Shown here piece after piece: positions 61,301-64,000 of a stretch of 64,000 bases of DNA. Source of the DNA: Asterochloris sp. CNOR1 (Eukaryota > Chlorophyta > Trebouxiophyceae > Trebouxiales > Trebouxiaceae); the NCBI GenBank assembly GCA_963969365.1, contig OZ017752.1, positions 2,480,001-2,544,000 on the forward strand, in the 5' to 3' direction. Under the pieces are notes generated by a model that saw only the letters and a list, made by a program, of their open reading frames with translations, was not told where the DNA came from and did not search any database. The translations under genes were made by a program, and so were the position numbers. Position 1 is the stretch's first letter. Each line of letters begins with the position of its first letter.

Positions 61301-61468
61301 GTACACGTCATCAGGCACCTGTGATCTGCAGGAATGTCTGACGCTGAGCGGGCAAGTGCCGTGCGGGAGCTGACCTCCAAAGCCCGACCTCATCTGACCA
61401 ACTCCCATGGAGTCCGGTTACCGGGCGCCACAGCTGACCAGGCCATCGATCTGTCAGACTCTGAATGA
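52388..61468 (+). CDS. SIZ1: SIZ1/PIAS-type SUMO E3 ligase with degenerate SP-RING
   Basis: The order is that of plant SIZ1. An N-terminal SAP domain (IKELQQCLDLLGLRKAGRKA, 52430-52540) is followed by a PHD exon (ECGVWQHCSCVGLAHADLPG, then WFCEQCRAALADPFW, 53853-53970). The PINIT domain reads VPFRFNWPRSSDLRINN and VGQMISSSGRNRVALA (54847-55070). Then comes the SP-RING region (about 55825-56077 plus 56537-56696). A Pro/Gln-rich tail carries two SUMO-interacting motifs: DIIVLDSSDDE (57906-57938) and AIDLSDSE at the very C-terminus (61442-61465). In the SP-RING the usual Cys/His ligands are replaced (SLRDP for SLRCP, GVKGVAAFD for the CKHxxCFD motif, WQCPHS for WxCPxC) while the surrounding residues are kept. 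Classic zinc-dependent ligase activity is doubtful. An intron at 56697-57034 has a GC donor (CAG|GCAAGT). Confidence 0.92.
55038..55262 (+). repeat. SIZ1: SIZ1 exon-end echoes
   Basis: The PINIT exon end (VALACIEEREPFCE, with TGTGAGTA donor, 55036-55076) recurs at 55222-55262 as GCGCTGGCATGCATCACGGA, then CTCCTGTGAGTT. A shorter piece is at about 55160-55182 (GAAGCTTCTGTGAGTAC). Donor-like GTGAG sequences are kept. Confidence 0.8.
60765..61085 (+). repeat. SIZ1: Three copies of a SIZ1 exon-donor junction
   Basis: The exon end GGCAGCAGTGCTTGGGGCAG with its GTAAGCTGG donor (about 60765-60830) is echoed at about 60870-60955 (GCCAGCAACCCCAGATGGAC, then CAGTGCTTGGGGGCAG, then ATGAGCTGG). A weaker copy is at about 61040-61085 (GGCAGCGCTTGGGGCCAG). 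Confidence 0.8.
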
Positions 61469-62538
61469 GTCTTGCTGCAGCCTGCAGCTTCCATCTCCCT
61501 GCTGAGCATGAGTGCTTGATGGCCACAGAACGCTTGACTGCAATTAAGAGCCCTTGGAAGCATGTCAAATCCCTGATGCGACCTGAGCCATCAATGAGCA
61601 CTTCACTCAACAACAACATGGTGAGCTGGACTGGAGTCTGCTGCACTTCCAGGAATGGCAAATGTCTTTGACAGTTTGACACGAGCTGCCCAGCCACTGC
61701 ACAAAGGAGAGCATGTACTGCAAGTTGAACAGAGGCTTTGCCAGAAGCTTCAACAACCTCAGCCAGAGATGTGAGCAAATGGCAAGGTTGGACGATTCAG
61801 CATCATCGATCTCGTCAGGCAGACCTGATGTCAAGCCTGCACCTGCCCACTCGCTGCCTGAGTGCATCACGCTGATGTGCATACCGCACTGACCTCCAAA
61901 GTGCATCTAGTTTGGGAGCTCAATTGCACCTCAGCCGGTTGCACATGAACACAGCACAGGACTAGATTCTGCAACTGACCCAGCAGCCAGCTGCAAGCTT
62001 TGTTAGAGAATGCGTCATGCACAATGACCAACTTGTCCCAGCAGGGAAACTGGAAACATGTTGTCAAGGAACTTAATTGGAGCTGCAACATGAGCTGCAA
62101 CTCATGCAGCATTACGGCAGCAGGTGCAATTGGCAGGTGCAGTCACATCAGCTCAGGGCTCAGCCACCTAGGCTCATGCACCACACCCTCGCTGAGGGGC
62201 TCATGGTATCAGACAACATCAAGATTGCTCTGTCCAAAGAGTTTTGGTGACCCGTCGCACAAACATGCTGGGTTGCTCAAGGCCTGGCACCAATTATTGG
62301 TCACCTGCACTACTCTTGGTCGGAGTTGTTCGCATCCAAGTGGCTGAAGATCAAGCAGACCAGATCCATACAACTGAACATGAGGCATGGGGTTTTTTTA
62401 ACTGCAAAGACCAGTCAAATGAAGCGGCTGCATCGAGACGGGTTAAGCCTTCCCGTCCATGCAGCTGATCGACAAGCAAGTTGAAGAGCTCACTCAGTGG
62501 TCTTGTCTGCACATTGTATCTCGTTTTGCCCAACAGCA
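61469..62538. other. Intergenic region, no supported gene
   Basis: About 1.1 kb between the SIZ1 stop and the next predicted exon. Open frames are short and without domain content. It should hold the SIZ1 3' UTR and the promoter of the next gene. Confidence 0.4.
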
Positions 62539-63719
62539 TGGAGCACACTGATCGCTTTTACGACCAGGTGCTGGAGTGCAGTGGTACACGGCAGGCTTGG
62601 CTAGAGAGCCTCCAGCAAGGTCACCCTGCCACAGATCACAGTCATCAGGGAGTCGTGCCTCAGCCTGAGCATCAGCTGTTTCTGCAGCTTCTCACCATGC
62701 ATCAAGGCACTATACAGCCGCACCCGCAGCACAGCGGGGTGGCACAGCCGTCAGCCTGTGCGGCCTGCCAGGGGCAGGTGCTGCAGCTTCCTGTCGCTCA
62801 GATGGCACGACACAACCTAACCCAGAGCAGGGCCGAACCCCATTCAGTGCCTGCTGACCGCCATCCCACAAACCTCGCCACCGCGAGCGCCATATCACCA
62901 CAGCCTGCCCTCTTGGAGGGTGCCCCTGCTGCCTGTGATGGTGCCCTGGAACAGTCTGCCCCATTGCAGTCTGCTCCTGCCACCTGTGACAGCGCACGTG
63001 CACAGTCTGGCCACTCGGAGGCCGCTCCTGCCGCTGCATGGGCAGGTGCGCCGGCACCTGCTGCCTGGGAGGGCGCACACAGCTGCAGGTGGCACCCCAC
63101 AGATGCAGCGCAGACTCCACCTGAGACTGCCCAATCACCTGGGCCGCCGGCATGGCACCATCAGCAGTCTCCACAACAGACTGGGCAAGCGCTTGGCCAA
63201 GTCAGCCCTCAGCCACAGCAGCAGGTGGGGACACAGGTGACGACCCATGTGCGCCTGCACAGCTGCTATGAGAGAGGCAGTCGTGGGCTGCAGGTGATCT
63301 CTGCTATCTGAGGGCAAGGCTGTAGACTCAGTCACAACATGGGGGCCACCTGCCTGCGTGCACTGCAAAAAGTGGTTTGCCATGGCATGCAATTGCAGCA
63401 TGCAGCAGCTTCTCATTTGCTGTTGATCGCTGATTGCTGTCTTATGCTTGCAGGCCACAGGCTCACAGACTGGCCTCAGTGAGCATGGAAGCTGTCTGCT
63501 AGAGTCTGCTGACCAAGGAAGCACTCAGCTGAGAAGGTGAGCCAGGCATCACAGAGCTGCCATCATCCCACCTGCATCTGCATTGACGCAGCACCACCTG
63601 CAGAACCCTGGCACCTGCCCCAGGCGATTGGTATGTCACACAGTTGCAGGCCACCTAGCATGATGACTCAGGCAATGCAACCTGTGCCGACAGCATGCCC
63701 CAGCAAGCTGAAGTGGTGA
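62539..63719 (+). CDS. Predicted low-complexity protein, function unknown
   Basis: An exon after a TTTTGCCCAACAG acceptor opens at MEHTDRFYDQVLECSGTRQA and stays open for about 230 codons. It is rich in Gln, Pro, Ala and His, with a loosely repeated unit (GAPAACDGALEQSAP / SAPATCDSARAQSG). After a likely intron, an exon near 63454-63538 (ATGSQTGLSEHGSCLLES) joins towards a short end (AMQPVPTACPSKLKW, stop 63719). I recognise no domain. It may be a transcription-related disordered protein, but that is a guess. The 280 bp after it show nothing clear. Confidence 0.35.
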
Positions 63720-64000
63720 TAGGGGCCTTGGGCTGCCTGACACTGTTGCGGTGGATGTATGGCAGCGCTATTCATTCAGTATTCCCTGCCGATGCATCTT
63801 GCGACCTGCAGGAACATACAGAACACACAGCTGTTGTTGCTCAGCCAACTGCCAGTTGTTACAAGAGTCACTAGGATGCGCGCAAGCAGTCTGTGCACCT
63901 GTCAGTGGTGTTTACCTGGCTGCCCTCTCCGTAGGCAAAACAGTCTTAGCAGATTCTTACGTTGGTCTTGAGGCTGGAGTCATGAGGATGCTTGGCCCCA

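Noticed and set aside
20433-61468. SMC5 and SIZ1 as a functional cluster (SUMO and SMC5/6 act together in repair)
   Set aside because: They are separated by unrelated metabolic genes on both strands, so their shared window is most likely chance.

Overview
This window looks like nuclear DNA of a green alga. The genes are broken into many short exons by GT-AG introns, most ending in CTGCAG or a similar acceptor. Possible poly(A) signals are of the algal TGTAA type. A TTTAGGG-type telomeric repeat sits inside one intron. Among the products are a plastid rhodanese-like protein of the Arabidopsis At3g59780 type and a plant-type SIZ1 SUMO ligase. Nothing bacterial is present: no operons, ribosome binding sites, CRISPR arrays or IS elements. 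A trebouxiophyte-like green alga is my best guess, but the lineage is inference.

Layout. A partial unknown gene (+) ends at 959. Two minus-strand genes follow: an IFT (cytoplasmic dynein 2) light intermediate chain (2593-6144) and a makorin E3 ubiquitin ligase (6751-about 11224). After a 1.7 kb gap comes the plastid rhodanese-like gene (-, 12969-18539), divergent from a BTB/POZ gene (+, 18821-19916). The largest gene is SMC5 (+, 20433-35353). Past a small orphan coding exon (+, about 36094-36359) lie xylulokinase (-, 36664-41818) and the divergent Xaa-Pro dipeptidase (+, 42203-46940). Prolidase converges tightly with a dihydroneopterin aldolase gene (-, 47004-47818). A coiled-coil, possibly hinderin-like gene (-, about 48218-51840) is divergent from SIZ1 (+, 52388-61468). 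A low-complexity predicted gene (+, from about 62539) closes the window. These are unrelated housekeeping functions: DNA repair, SUMO and ubiquitin ligation, ciliary transport, folate and pentose metabolism, peptide turnover and thylakoid proteins.

The most unusual feature is in the introns. In at least seven genes the introns hold decayed tandem copies of the edge of the neighbouring exon together with its splice site ('exon echoes'). Some echoes are in arrays of three to four copies, and some still have a usable AG acceptor or GTGAG donor. This looks like intron growth by repeated local duplication across exon-intron boundaries, and it creates many pseudo-splice sites. Other points of interest are a SIZ1 whose SP-RING has lost nearly all its zinc ligands, introns with GC donors, a 46-bp-arm hairpin inside a prolidase intron, an interstitial telomeric repeat in an SMC5 intron, and a ciliary dynein subunit in what may be a lineage with few flagellated cells.

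Coordinates of multi-exon genes are given as start-to-stop spans. Exons are given where phase and splice sites could be worked out by hand.
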